A stretch of 64,000 nt of DNA from Clostridium sporogenes (GTDB taxonomy: Bacteria; Bacillota; Clostridia; Clostridiales; Clostridiaceae). This document shows positions 53,164-62,412 of the stretch, piece after piece (position 1 is the first letter of the stretch; every line of letters starts with the position of its first letter). The notes below the pieces were generated by a model. That model was not told the DNA's origin. It ran no database searches and saw only the letters and a list, made by a program, of their open reading frames with translations. The stretch is taken from NCBI RefSeq assembly GCF_001020205.1, contig NZ_CP011663.1, positions 2,790,001 through 2,854,000 on the forward strand, given 5' to 3'. A program made the position numbers and the translations under genes.

Positions 53164-53814
53164 TTATAATGCCTCTCTTAACACCTTTATATTTTTTTCT
53201 ATTTCCCCATTTTTAAATACTGCTGAACCTGCTACTAAAAGATTAGCACCACAATCTGCTACTTCTTTTATATTATCTTTAGTAACTCCTCCGTCCACTT
53301 CTATTATTAATTCCTTATTATATTTTTCACTTAAAGCCTTAACTTCCTTTATTTTTTCTGAAGCATATTTAATATATTTTTGTCCTCCATAACCTGGATT
53401 TACAGACATAATAAGCACCATATCTAAAGAAGGAATTAAATCCTTAATACAACTTACAGGTGTACCTGGATTTAAAGCCACCGCTGCCTTTATTCCAAAA
53501 CTTTTTATATAATTTATTGTTCTGTCTATATGTTTATCTGCTTCATAGTGAACTGAGATTATATCTGCTCCTGCCTTTGCAAAATCTTCTATATATTTAG
53601 AAGGTTCTTCTATCATAAGATGCACATCAAAAGGTTTATTCGTTAAATTTCTTATACTTTTAATTATTGGGATTCCAAAAGAAATGTTAGGAACAAATCT
53701 ACCATCCATTACATCTATATGTATAACATCTGCCCCATATTTATCTAGATTTTTTATGTCCTCTCCTAGTTTAGAAAAATCTGCTGAAAGTATTGATGGC
53801 GCTATTTTTACCAT
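53164..53814 (-). CDS. rpe: Ribulose-phosphate 3-epimerase
   Basis: Interconverts ribulose-5-phosphate and xylulose-5-phosphate. 216 residues of a TIM barrel: APSILSADFSKLGED, HIDVMDGRFVPNISFG (about 32-47), DVHLMIEEP, MSVNPGYGGQKYI (about 137-149), IEVDGGVTKDN. It overlaps the end of rsgA by 7 bases. Confidence 0.96.
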   Translation of the reverse strand: MVKIAPSILSADFSKLGEDIKNLDKYGADVIHIDVMDGRFVPNISFGIPIIKSIRNLTNKPFDVHLMIEEPSKYIEDFAKAGADIISVHYEADKHIDRTINYIKSFGIKAAVALNPGTPVSCIKDLIPSLDMVLIMSVNPGYGGQKYIKYASEKIKEVKALSEKYNKELIIEVDGGVTKDNIKEVADCGANLLVAGSAVFKNGEIEKNIKVLREAL

Positions 53815-54698
53815 TTTTTCTTCCTCCTATTCATAATTTCTTCTAAAGTTTTTATATAAAAGTCATATCTATTTTTGTTTATATGGCCTTCTTCTACTGC
53901 TTTTTTAACTACACAATTAGGCTCTCTATAATGAAGACATCCTGTAAATTTACATTCTCCTATAAAATCACGAAATTCTGGAATACAATGTAATAAATTT
54001 TCTTTTTCCATAAAACTTATATCTAAAGAAGAAAATCCAGGAGTATCCACTAATAATCCTTCGTCTACATATATAAGCTCACTGTGACGAGTAGTATGTT
54101 TTCCTCGCTTTAATTTTTCGCTTATATTTCCTGTTAGCATAGTTTCCTTCCCTATAATTTTATTTAACATAGTAGATTTTCCTACACCAGAAGGTCCACA
54201 AAATACAGTTACATTATCCTTTATTAATTTTTTAATTATATCCATATTTTTCTCTTCTTTAGCATTTAAAAATATTATATCATACCCTGCTTGTTCTATC
54301 ATGAAAATAATATCTTTATAGTCTTCTTTATTTACTAAATCCATCTTATTAAAACATACTATAGCTTTCAAATTATTGTATTCACACAAAAGTAAAAATT
54401 TATTTAAAAGATCTATGTTTATATCAGGATTTTTAAAAGAGAATACCACTAAAGCTTGAGTTACATTTGCAACGGCTGGTCTAAATAATTCACTTTTTCT
54501 ATCATATATCTTCTCTATGGCACCCTTATTATTTTTGTCTATACTTATTTCTACATAATCACCAATCATAGGGGTAAGTTCAGTATGTCTGAACTTACCC
54601 CTTGCCTTACATTCTATAATTTCTTCACTATCATCCAATTTAATATAATAAAATCCACCTATACCTTTTATTATAGTTCCTTTTATAGTTTCTTTCAT
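53808..54698 (-). CDS. rsgA: Ribosome small-subunit-dependent GTPase RsgA
   Basis: Late assembly factor of the 30S subunit. 296 residues: N-terminal OB-fold, then a circularly permuted G domain with NKMDL (G4, about 116-120) before the P-loop GPSGVGKSTMLN (about 165) and DTPGFSS, then the C-terminal zinc finger CKFTGCLHYREPNCVVKKAV. Start ATG with AGGTAG upstream. It lies downstream of prkC, the common Firmicute order. A hairpin at 54762-54790 separates them. Confidence 0.95.
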   Translation of the reverse strand: MKETIKGTIIKGIGGFYYIKLDDSEEIIECKARGKFRHTELTPMIGDYVEISIDKNNKGAIEKIYDRKSELFRPAVANVTQALVVFSFKNPDINIDLLNKFLLLCEYNNLKAIVCFNKMDLVNKEDYKDIIFMIEQAGYDIIFLNAKEEKNMDIIKKLIKDNVTVFCGPSGVGKSTMLNKIIGKETMLTGNISEKLKRGKHTTRHSELIYVDEGLLVDTPGFSSLDISFMEKENLLHCIPEFRDFIGECKFTGCLHYREPNCVVKKAVEEGHINKNRYDFYIKTLEEIMNRRKKKW

Positions 54699-54761
54699 GC
54701 TACCTCCCTATTCTGCATCAAGAAGTTTAGAATTGATTTTATGTTATAAAAATATACTATA

Positions 54762-54790
54762 GCACTCCATCTAATAAAAGATGGAGTATC
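54762..54790 (-). terminator. Hairpin between prkC and rsgA
   Basis: A 9-bp perfect stem ACTCCATCT/AGATGGAGT (54764-54772 with 54779-54787) and a 6-base loop. Weak T-run in minus sense, so perhaps attenuating rather than fully terminating. Confidence 0.5.
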
Positions 54791-54868
54791 TATATTTTTA
54801 AATAATTTTTAATGTAAAAACTATATGATTTTAAAAACATTATTCATATTTTTCCTATCATTAACAAT

Positions 54869-56833
54869 CTATTTTTTTTGATCCTTTGGTTTTTCTGGTG
54901 TTTTGTTTTGTTCATTATTATTTTCATTATTATTTTCATTATTATTCTCGTTATTATTCTCGTTATTATTCTCGTTATTATTATTGTTGTTATTATTATT
55001 GTTATTATTATTGTTATTATTATTGTTGTTATTATTATTGTTGTTGTTGTTGGTATTATTGTTGTTATTATTTTCTGGTTCTGGTTTTGGTTCTGGTTTT
55101 GGTTTTTTGTATTTGTAATAGGATATACTTACGGAAGAACCTTGTTTTATGCTTTGTCCTGCACCTATACTTTGTGATGCCACTTGGCCATCTAAGGATT
55201 GATCTTCTGTAATAATAGCCTTTGAACCTCCCATAGATAATCCTGCATTAGCTAAAGCATTTTGAGCTCCATCTATAGATTTTCCTATTAAGTTAGGTAC
55301 TGTTGAGTATTTAACTTCTGGACCATTACTTATAACTAAACTAATTTCTTCTCCTTCTTTTAATTCTGCATCTACATCTGGAGTTTGACTTATTACTTTT
55401 CCAGCAGCTACATTGTCATTAAATTCATATTTTACATTCCCTATTTTTAATTTAAGATCTTGTATTGCTTTTTTAGCAGCATCTAATTCCATTCCCTTTA
55501 AATTAGGCACAACTACTACATTTCCAGAACTTATACTAACTCTTACTTCGGAATTTTCCGCTACCTTTTCACCGGATTTTGGATAAGATTCTATTATAGT
55601 TCCTTCTTTTTTATCACTTTTAACCTTTTGAGCCACTACTAATTTTAATTTTTTCTCTCTTAATACTTTTTCTGCTTCTTCTTTAGTAAGTCCTACTACA
55701 TTAGGAACTTCTACCTTTTTCCCTCCTGATTTATTGAAGGCCAAATATGCAGATACAGATCCTACAACTAAAAATAAAACTGCCATAGCTATTCCTAATA
55801 TTAATTTTTTATTTGTTTTACCCTTATTACTTCTTTTCTTTTTATCCTCTATTTCATCCTCTTCATCTTCATACTCATCATCTTCATATTCCTCATCATC
55901 ATCTTCATATTCATCATTTTGAGCCATTTCTTTTATTTTGTCATTTATAACCGCTGTGTCCATTACTCTAGTAACATCGTTTTCTGACATATTACTAGAT
56001 CCATTTAATATACTTTCATTATTTTCTATTCTGGCTAAATCTTCTTCTAAGCTTTTTATAGTTTGGTATCTTTTTATAGGGTTTTTTTCCAAACACTTTA
56101 GCACTAAACTATTTACGCTCTCTGGTATTTTATCATCTATTTCTTTTGGAGCTACCACTTCATTTTGTATATGTTTTACTGCTACAGATACAGGGCTTTC
56201 TCCATCGAAGGGAACTTTTCCTACAAGCATCTCATACATTACTATACCTAAAGAATATATATCTGTTCTTGAATCCACAAAACTCCCCTTAGCTTGTTCA
56301 GGTGAAAAATAATGAGCTGATCCCATTACTTTACTAGAATTAGTTATAGTAGCTGAATTTGACGCCTTAGCTATTCCAAAATCAGTAACCTTAATAATGC
56401 CTTCTTTTGTAACTAATATATTGTGTGGCTTTATATCTCTATGTATAATATTGTTTCTATGAGCACAAACTAAAGCACTAGCTATTTGTTTTGATATTCT
56501 AACAGTTTCCTTAGGTTCTATTTTCCCTTTTTCCACTATTAATTCTTTTAAAGTTTTACCATCTACATATTCCATAACTATATAATGTATATTATTTTCA
56601 GAACCTACATCATAAATATTTACTATATTATTATCTGATAAACTTGCTACTGAAGTTGCTTCTCTTTTAAATTTTTCTACAAATTCTTTGTCGCTACAAA
56701 ATTGATCTTTTAATATCTTTATTGCAACAAATCTATTTAAGTAATGGCATTTAGCTTTATAAACTATAGCCATACCACCTTCTCCAACTTTTTCAAGAAG
56801 TTCATACCTATTACCTAATTTGGTTCCTATCAT
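54869..56833 (-). CDS. prkC: Membrane Ser/Thr protein kinase PrkC with PASTA domains
   Basis: Eukaryotic-type kinase that senses peptidoglycan fragments. From the ATG at 56833 (AAGGAGAG upstream) it has 654 residues: kinase domain (about 10-270) with GEGGMAIVYKA, catalytic HRDIKPHNIL and DFGIAK; an acidic stretch of D/E/Y (about 310-335); one transmembrane helix (KLILGIAMAVLFLVVGSVSA); then three PASTA domains (about 375-575). The C-terminus is an unusual Asn-rich tail of about 60 residues (poly-Asn, then NENN repeats) before the last PEKPKDQKK. It overlaps stp by 23 bases and is partnered with it. The Asn tail is encoded by simple trinucleotide repeats that may vary in length. Confidence 0.94.
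   Translation of the reverse strand: MIGTKLGNRYELLEKVGEGGMAIVYKAKCHYLNRFVAIKILKDQFCSDKEFVEKFKREATSVASLSDNNIVNIYDVGSENNIHYIVMEYVDGKTLKELIVEKGKIEPKETVRISKQIASALVCAHRNNIIHRDIKPHNILVTKEGIIKVTDFGIAKASNSATITNSSKVMGSAHYFSPEQAKGSFVDSRTDIYSLGIVMYEMLVGKVPFDGESPVSVAVKHIQNEVVAPKEIDDKIPESVNSLVLKCLEKNPIKRYQTIKSLEEDLARIENNESILNGSSNMSENDVTRVMDTAVINDKIKEMAQNDEYEDDDEEYEDDEYEDEEDEIEDKKKRSNKGKTNKKLILGIAMAVLFLVVGSVSAYLAFNKSGGKKVEVPNVVGLTKEEAEKVLREKKLKLVVAQKVKSDKKEGTIIESYPKSGEKVAENSEVRVSISSGNVVVVPNLKGMELDAAKKAIQDLKLKIGNVKYEFNDNVAAGKVISQTPDVDAELKEGEEISLVISNGPEVKYSTVPNLIGKSIDGAQNALANAGLSMGGSKAIITEDQSLDGQVASQSIGAGQSIKQGSSVSISYYKYKKPKPEPKPEPENNNNNNTNNNNNNNNNNNNNNNNNNNNNNNNNNENNNENNNENNNENNNENNNEQNKTPEKPKDQKK
54911..55073 (-). 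repeat. Asn-coding microsatellite in the prkC 3' end
   Basis: About 160 bp of ATT/GTT triplets with 12-base GTTATTATTCTC-type units (plus-strand reading), which encode the Asn and Glu-Asn-Asn tail. It is a likely slippage site. Open frames on the opposite strand over this region are artefacts of the repeats. Confidence 0.85.
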
Positions 56834-57560
56834 ATTCACACTCTCCTTCAAACAAAATAACGGATATGTTATCTTTACCACCCTTTAACTTGCTAAGTTC
56901 CACTAACTGCTTACAGGTTTCTTCATTGTTTTTTTCATTTCTTAATAATATATCACACATTTCCTGTTCATTAGCATAATTAGTTAATCCATCTGTACAA
57001 AGTAGCACCTTACAAACTTCATTTAATTTTATATTAAAAGTGTCCACTTGTACAGATAAATTTGTACCTAATGCCCTAGTAATCACATTTTTATTAGGGT
57101 GAGTGTTTGCCTCTTCCTTTGTTATTGTTCCTTCATCTAATAATTGTTGTACATAGGAATGGTCCTTTGTTATTTTTTTTACTCCACCTTTAGCTAATAT
57201 ATAACAAGAACTGTCTCCAACATTAGCTACAATCATATTTCCATTATTATCCAATATACAGCAGGTTATAGTAGTTCCCATGCCTTTAAATTTTTCCTTT
57301 TCTTTTGCATAGTTATAAATCTTTGTATTAGCATATTCTATAGCATCTATAAGTAAAGTTTTCATATCTTTTAAATCTTCATAATATTTCACATAATCTA
57401 TAGTTTCTTCTACTGCTAATTTACTAGCTACTTCTCCTGCATTGTGACCTCCCATTCCATCTGCTACTATATATATTTTAAATCGGTCTCCTTCATAATA
57501 ATCTACAAAGTCTTCATTTATTTCTCTAACATTACCTATATCAGATAGTATCCCCAACAT
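56811..57560 (-). CDS. stp: PP2C-type protein phosphatase, partner of PrkC
   Basis: Dephosphorylates targets of PrkC. 249 residues from the ATG at 57560. Metal-binding motifs are SDIGNVREINED (about 6-17), VADGMGGHNAGEVAS (about 32-46) and KGGKDNISVILF near the C-terminus. A GTG three codons upstream overlaps the AAAGGGG site. Overlapping prkC gives translational coupling. This phosphatase-kinase pair is conserved in Firmicutes. Confidence 0.95.
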   Translation of the reverse strand: MLGILSDIGNVREINEDFVDYYEGDRFKIYIVADGMGGHNAGEVASKLAVEETIDYVKYYEDLKDMKTLLIDAIEYANTKIYNYAKEKEKFKGMGTTITCCILDNNGNMIVANVGDSSCYILAKGGVKKITKDHSYVQQLLDEGTITKEEANTHPNKNVITRALGTNLSVQVDTFNIKLNEVCKVLLCTDGLTNYANEQEMCDILLRNEKNNEETCKQLVELSKLKGGKDNISVILFEGECEYDRNQIR

Positions 57561-57578
57561 ATTTTCCACCCCTTTGCG

Positions 57579-58607
57579 CTATTTTGAAACATAACTTCTT
57601 CTTAGTTGTCCACAGGCAGCATTTATATCTGCTCCCATTTCTCTTCTTATAGTTGTTTCTATTCCATTTTCTTTTAAAATATTACCAAAGGATTCTATAT
57701 TTTTTGATGTAGACTTTTCATAGCTATTTTCTTTTATTTCATTTACAGGAATTAAGTTAACATGACAAAGCTTTCTTCTTAACAGCGAACTTAATTTTTT
57801 AGCTTCTTTTATAGAATCATTTTTCCCCTTTACTAATGCATATTCAAAAGTTATTCTTCTATTAGTTTTATTTATATAATAATCACAAGCTTCCATAAGC
57901 TCTTTTATAGAATATTTATTAGCTATGGGCATCATTTCTTTTCTTAATAAATCCTCTGGTGAATGCAAAGATATAGCTAAAGTTATATTATAATTTTTAT
58001 CTGCTAATTCTTTCATTTTAGGTACTATACCACAAGTAGATAGGGTTATATGTCTTTGTCCTATATTTAGTGTACTTTCAGATGTAACCAAATCTAAAAA
58101 TTTAGTTACATTTCCGAAATTATCTAAAGGTTCTCCACTTCCCATTAAAACCACATTAGAGATTCTTTCACCTATTTCTTTTTGTGCTGCCATTATTTGA
58201 GATAATATTTCTCCACTAGTTAGATTTCTTATAACACCATCTAAAGTAGATGCACAAAATTTACACCCCATTCTACATCCAACTTGAGTAGATACACAAA
58301 TAGAATTTCCATGTTTATATTTCATCACCACAGATTCTATTATATTTCCATCCTTATACTCAAATAAAAACTTATAGGTGCTTTTATCCTGTGATATTAA
58401 TTTTTCAACTACTTTTGGTACACCAATATAAAAATTATCAGAAAGCACATTCTTAGTTTTCTCAGGTATGTTTTTCATATTATTAAAATCAAAAATAAGT
58501 TTATCATAAATCCAATTAAAAATCTGTTTTGCTCTAAATGCCTTTTCTTCTTTAGAAATTAACCACTCTTCTAACTCTTCTAATGTTAAATCTAATATGT
58601 TTTCCAT
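57579..58607 (-). CDS. rlmN: 23S rRNA/tRNA adenine-C2 methyltransferase RlmN
   Basis: Radical SAM enzyme that makes 2-methyladenosine in 23S rRNA and some tRNAs. 342 residues from the ATG at 58607. The motif is CRMGCKFC (about 110-117, C-x3-C-x2-C), then GEPLDNF (about 158), and a conserved C-terminal cysteine (ADINAACGQLR) needed for the mechanism. The frame begins 18 bases earlier, overlapping rsmB. Confidence 0.95.
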   Translation of the reverse strand: MENILDLTLEELEEWLISKEEKAFRAKQIFNWIYDKLIFDFNNMKNIPEKTKNVLSDNFYIGVPKVVEKLISQDKSTYKFLFEYKDGNIIESVVMKYKHGNSICVSTQVGCRMGCKFCASTLDGVIRNLTSGEILSQIMAAQKEIGERISNVVLMGSGEPLDNFGNVTKFLDLVTSESTLNIGQRHITLSTCGIVPKMKELADKNYNITLAISLHSPEDLLRKEMMPIANKYSIKELMEACDYYINKTNRRITFEYALVKGKNDSIKEAKKLSSLLRRKLCHVNLIPVNEIKENSYEKSTSKNIESFGNILKENGIETTIRREMGADINAACGQLRRSYVSK

Positions 58608-58618
58608 TTTAACACCTA

Positions 58619-59947
58619 CTAACATTTCTTCAATTTAGCTATAAAAAAACCGTCCATTTTATCATTAGGCAATATGGATACAAATCCTTCTTTATGATAT
58701 ATTATATTGTCTACATCTCCATAATATAAGGGTTCTATTTTAAAATTTTTATGTTTTTTTAAAAACCAATTTATATTTTCTTCATTTTCTTCTTTATTTA
58801 AAGTACAGGTAGAATATAAAAGTATACCTCCTTCTTTCAAATAAGAAGCTCCATTATTCATTATTTTCCTTTGTATATCTATAATATTTCTAATCTCTTT
58901 TTCATTTTTAGTCCATTTTATTTCTGGTTTCTTTCTTATTATGCCTAATCCAGAACAAGGTACATCAATAAGAACTCTGTCAGCCTTTTCTTTTAACTTC
59001 TTATTAAAAATAGATGCATCACTTACATTGGTTTCTATATTGTTGGCACCTAATCTCTTAGCATTATCTTCTATTAAAGACAACTTATTTTCATGTACAT
59101 CATAGGCATATATTTTACTTTTATTATTTATAATTTCTGAAATATGGGTGGTTTTGCCTCCTGGAGCACTACATAAATCTAAAACTATACTTTCTTCAGT
59201 AAGTTCCATAGAAGGCGCTACTAGCATTGCACTTTCATCCTGTACAGTAATATCCCCTTCTATAAATAGAGGATTTTTTTCTATGTTTTTACCTTTAATT
59301 ATTTGTATAGCTTCTGGACATATATATCCTTCTTCTATATTATAACCATATTCACCTAATTTTTCGAAGGCTTCATCATAATCTATTTTTAGATTATTGA
59401 CTCTAACGGTTATATTAGGTCTTTCATTTAATCCTTTTAATATTTTTTCTGCTATTTCTATACCATATTGGCTTATAAATATTTTTATAAGCCATTTAGG
59501 ATAGGAATATATAAAACTAAATTTTTCTAAGTTATTTCTATCATTGTAAAATTTTTTATTTTTGTAAGTTCTTATATAATTTCTTAAAACTCCATTTACT
59601 AACTTTGAATATTTTATAGATATTTTTTTTGACATCTCTACTGCTTCATTTACTGCAGCAAAGGAAGGTATTTTATCTAAATATCTTATTTGATATATAG
59701 TTATCCTTAATATATTAGCTATATTTTTGTCCATAGTTTTAATAGGATTCCTTAAATAACTTTGTATTATAATATCTAAAGTTTCCTTATATTTTAATGT
59801 CCCATAAACTATTTCAGTAATTAAGGCCTTGTCATTATCCTTTAAATTACTTTTATTTAGTTTTTTATTTAAAACTATATTTGAATAAGCACCTTCATAT
59901 AATACAGCCTTTAATACATCCAAAGCTACTTCTCTTGCATTATCCAT
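58619..59947 (-). CDS. rsmB: 16S rRNA (cytosine-967-C5) methyltransferase RsmB
   Basis: 442 residues with an N-terminal NusB-like helical domain (about 1-130) and a methyltransferase domain: DLCSAPGGKTTHI (about 258), DVPCSGLGIIRKKPEIKW (about 325), and the second catalytic cysteine in YSTCTLNKEENE (about 381). It overlaps or abuts rlmN. Confidence 0.95.
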   Translation of the reverse strand: MDNAREVALDVLKAVLYEGAYSNIVLNKKLNKSNLKDNDKALITEIVYGTLKYKETLDIIIQSYLRNPIKTMDKNIANILRITIYQIRYLDKIPSFAAVNEAVEMSKKISIKYSKLVNGVLRNYIRTYKNKKFYNDRNNLEKFSFIYSYPKWLIKIFISQYGIEIAEKILKGLNERPNITVRVNNLKIDYDEAFEKLGEYGYNIEEGYICPEAIQIIKGKNIEKNPLFIEGDITVQDESAMLVAPSMELTEESIVLDLCSAPGGKTTHISEIINNKSKIYAYDVHENKLSLIEDNAKRLGANNIETNVSDASIFNKKLKEKADRVLIDVPCSGLGIIRKKPEIKWTKNEKEIRNIIDIQRKIMNNGASYLKEGGILLYSTCTLNKEENEENINWFLKKHKNFKIEPLYYGDVDNIIYHKEGFVSILPNDKMDGFFIAKLKKC

Positions 59948-59967
59948 TATATCCTTTAACCTTTCTT

Positions 59968-60651
59968 TTAATCATTTCGTCTATTACTTAAAACTATAAG
60001 TCTTAATAGTTGTGATATAGCTGTCAATGCCGCTGCTACATACGTCATCGCAGCCGCACTTAAAACTTTCTTTGCTCCATTTACTTCTTCCTTATATAGT
60101 ATACCTTTGTTTTCTAATAAAACCAATGCTCTTTTGGAAGCATCGAATTCTACAGGTAATGTTATAAGCTGAAATAAAACTACTGCAGAAAAAAGAATTA
60201 TTCCTATTCTTGTAAGACTAGAAGCTCCCATTAATATACCTATAAAAAACAATATCCAAGAAGCTTGGGAACTAATATTTACTATAGGAACTATAGTATT
60301 TCTTATTACAAGGGGAGAATAACTTTCTAAATGCTGTATAGCATGACCTGTTTCGTGAGCTGCCACTCCAATAGATGCCACTGAACTTCCATAATATACA
60401 TCCTTTGAAAGTCTCATAACTCTTTTACTAGGATCATAATGATCAGAAAGCTTTCCTGGTATAAGTTCTACAGGTACATTATAAAGTCCTTTAGAATCCA
60501 AAAGCATTCTGGCTACTTGAGCTCCTGTATATCCCTTAGCTGTTGAAACCCTTGAGTATCTATCAAAAGATGAAGATACTTTTAATTGGGCCCAAGCCGC
60601 TATGAGCATAGCAGGAATCAATATCAAAAATGTACTATCATAATAAAACAT
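59968..60651 (-). CDS. yugP: Zinc metallopeptidase YugP family
   Basis: Membrane-embedded peptidase-like protein. 227 residues from the ATG at 60651 (MFYYDSTFLILIPAMLIAAW, the typical family start). A second hydrophobic region occurs later. The metal motif HETGH is in GVAAHETGHAIQHLESY (about 130). The open frame extends 18 codons further to a GTG right behind a perfect AAAGGAGGTG, with a TTG in between, so the true start could also be near 60684. The physiological substrate is unknown. Confidence 0.88.
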   Translation of the reverse strand: MFYYDSTFLILIPAMLIAAWAQLKVSSSFDRYSRVSTAKGYTGAQVARMLLDSKGLYNVPVELIPGKLSDHYDPSKRVMRLSKDVYYGSSVASIGVAAHETGHAIQHLESYSPLVIRNTIVPIVNISSQASWILFFIGILMGASSLTRIGIILFSAVVLFQLITLPVEFDASKRALVLLENKGILYKEEVNGAKKVLSAAAMTYVAAALTAISQLLRLIVLSNRRND

Positions 60652-60985
60652 ATTATTATCTTTAGTAAGAAAATATTCTATCAATACTCTCCTACTAAAG
60701 TTCACCTCCTTTCATTTCATCCTATATCCTCTTATTACAGCCTTAAATATACTCCAATATCATTTTGCTCTCTATCTTTAAACTCCAATACCTAATTATC
60801 AATTATCTTAGTTAAAATAACTACTATTCATATCTTTTACACAAATATATAGTGAATTTAATCTTAAATTTATTTAGGTCTTCCCTTTATTTTTATTTAA
60901 TACTAACTAATTATAAAATAAAAAATAAGTTATATCTAGTTTAAACTTTACTAAATATTTTAAACATAAATAAAAAATTCTTCTT
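60652..60985. other. Intergenic region between fmt and yugP
   Basis: 334 bp, A+T-rich. It contains the AAAGGAGGTG discussed under yugP (60703-60712) and probably a promoter. No other structure is seen. Confidence 0.5.
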
Positions 60986-61927
60986 CTATTCTCCTAGTAC
61001 TAATCCTTCTTCTATAGTATGTCCCTTTATATATTCTTCTACTTTCATAGGCTTTTTCCCAGGAAATTGTACAGTTGTAATAGATAAAACTCCATCCCCA
61101 GTAACTACTTTAATATCTTCCTTTGATACATTTAATATAGTACCTGGATTTTTATTTGAACTCTCCTTCAATATGCTGCTACTATAAATTTTCATAATTT
61201 CATTTTTATATTGAGTATATGCAACTGGCCATGGATTTAAACCTCTTATAAGCAAATTTATTTCTTTAGAAGTTTTATTCCAATCTATTTTAGCCATTTG
61301 TTTATTTAGCATAGAAGCATATATAATATCCTCAGCTTTTTGTTTTTCTCTTTTTATAGTTCCTTCTTTTAATCCCTTTATAGTAGCTACTAAAAGTTCT
61401 GAACCACTTTCCATTAATATATCATGAAGCTCACCTGCGGTCATATCGTCTTCTATTTTAACTGTATTTTTTAAAAGCATATCACCTGTATCTAAACCTT
61501 CATCCATAAACATAGTAGTGTTTCCAGATTCCTTTTCTCCCTTTATTATTGCCCAATTTATAGGGGCTGCTCCTCTATATTTAGGAAGTAGAGAAGCGTG
61601 TAAATTAATGCATCCATACTTTGGTATATCTAAAACTTCCTTTGATAGTATTTGTCCAAAAGCTACTACTATTATAAAATCTGGATTTATTTCTTTCAAC
61701 TTTTTTATGCAGATTTCATCATTTTTTAATTTTATTGGCTGATACACCTCTATACTATTTTCTAAAGCTACTTCTTTAACCGCTGACATAGCCAATTTTT
61801 TCCCTCTTCCTTTTGGTCTATCCGGTTGTGTGAATACTGCCTTTACTTTAAATTCCTCTATTAATTTTTTTAAAGATGGTACAGCAAAATCTGGCGTACC
61901 CATAAAAACTATAGTTGTATCTTTCAA
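60986..61927 (-). CDS. fmt: Methionyl-tRNA formyltransferase
   Basis: Formylates initiator Met-tRNA. 313 residues with VFMGTPDFAVPSLKKL at the start, TQPDRPKGRGKK (about 34), the catalytic NLHASLLPKYRGAAPINWAI (about 108-127) and DTGDML, and a C-terminal OB-like domain. It follows def by 16 bp, the near-universal def-fmt pair. Confidence 0.97.
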   Translation of the reverse strand: MKDTTIVFMGTPDFAVPSLKKLIEEFKVKAVFTQPDRPKGRGKKLAMSAVKEVALENSIEVYQPIKLKNDEICIKKLKEINPDFIIVVAFGQILSKEVLDIPKYGCINLHASLLPKYRGAAPINWAIIKGEKESGNTTMFMDEGLDTGDMLLKNTVKIEDDMTAGELHDILMESGSELLVATIKGLKEGTIKREKQKAEDIIYASMLNKQMAKIDWNKTSKEINLLIRGLNPWPVAYTQYKNEIMKIYSSSILKESSNKNPGTILNVSKEDIKVVTGDGVLSITTVQFPGKKPMKVEEYIKGHTIEEGLVLGE

Positions 61928-61943
61928 ATTGATTTTCTCCTTC

Positions 61944-62387
61944 CTATCCGTTTATTACCTTATCTACAAATAAGACTCCATCTAAATGATCTATTTCATG
62001 GCAAAAGGCTCTAGCTAATAATTCTTCTCCTTCTAATACTATTTCTTCTCCTTTTTCATTTAAAGCTTTAACTTTAACTTTATATGGTCTTTCTACTTCC
62101 CCTTGCTCACCAGGAACGCTTAAACATCCTTCTACATCTTTCTGGCTTCCTTCTGTCTCTATTATTTCTGGGTTTATAAGTTTTATTAATCCTTCTCCCA
62201 CATCTATAACTACCACTCTTTTTAATATTCCTACTTGAGGTGCCGCAAGTCCCACACCCTCTGCGCTGTACATAGTTTCTGCCATATCCTCTAAAAGAGT
62301 TAAAATTCTATCATCAATCTTTTCTACTTTCCTACTTTTCTTTCTTAATAATTCATCCCCATATTTTCTTATATTTCTTATTGCCAT
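61944..62387 (-). CDS. def: Peptide deformylase
   Basis: Removes the formyl group from nascent proteins. 147 residues. All three motifs are present: GVGLAAPQVG (about 44-53), EGCLSVPG (about 86-93) and HEIDHLDG (about 129-136). Length is normal. Lies between priA and fmt. Confidence 0.97.
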   Translation of the reverse strand: MAIRNIRKYGDELLRKKSRKVEKIDDRILTLLEDMAETMYSAEGVGLAAPQVGILKRVVVIDVGEGLIKLINPEIIETEGSQKDVEGCLSVPGEQGEVERPYKVKVKALNEKGEEIVLEGEELLARAFCHEIDHLDGVLFVDKVING

Positions 62388-62412
62388 TTTTACTACCTCC
62401 TAAATTTAAAAA

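Noticed and set aside
54878..55212. Several plus-strand frames of poly-hydrophobic sequence.
   Set aside because: They are antisense readings of the Asn-coding triplet repeat in prkC.
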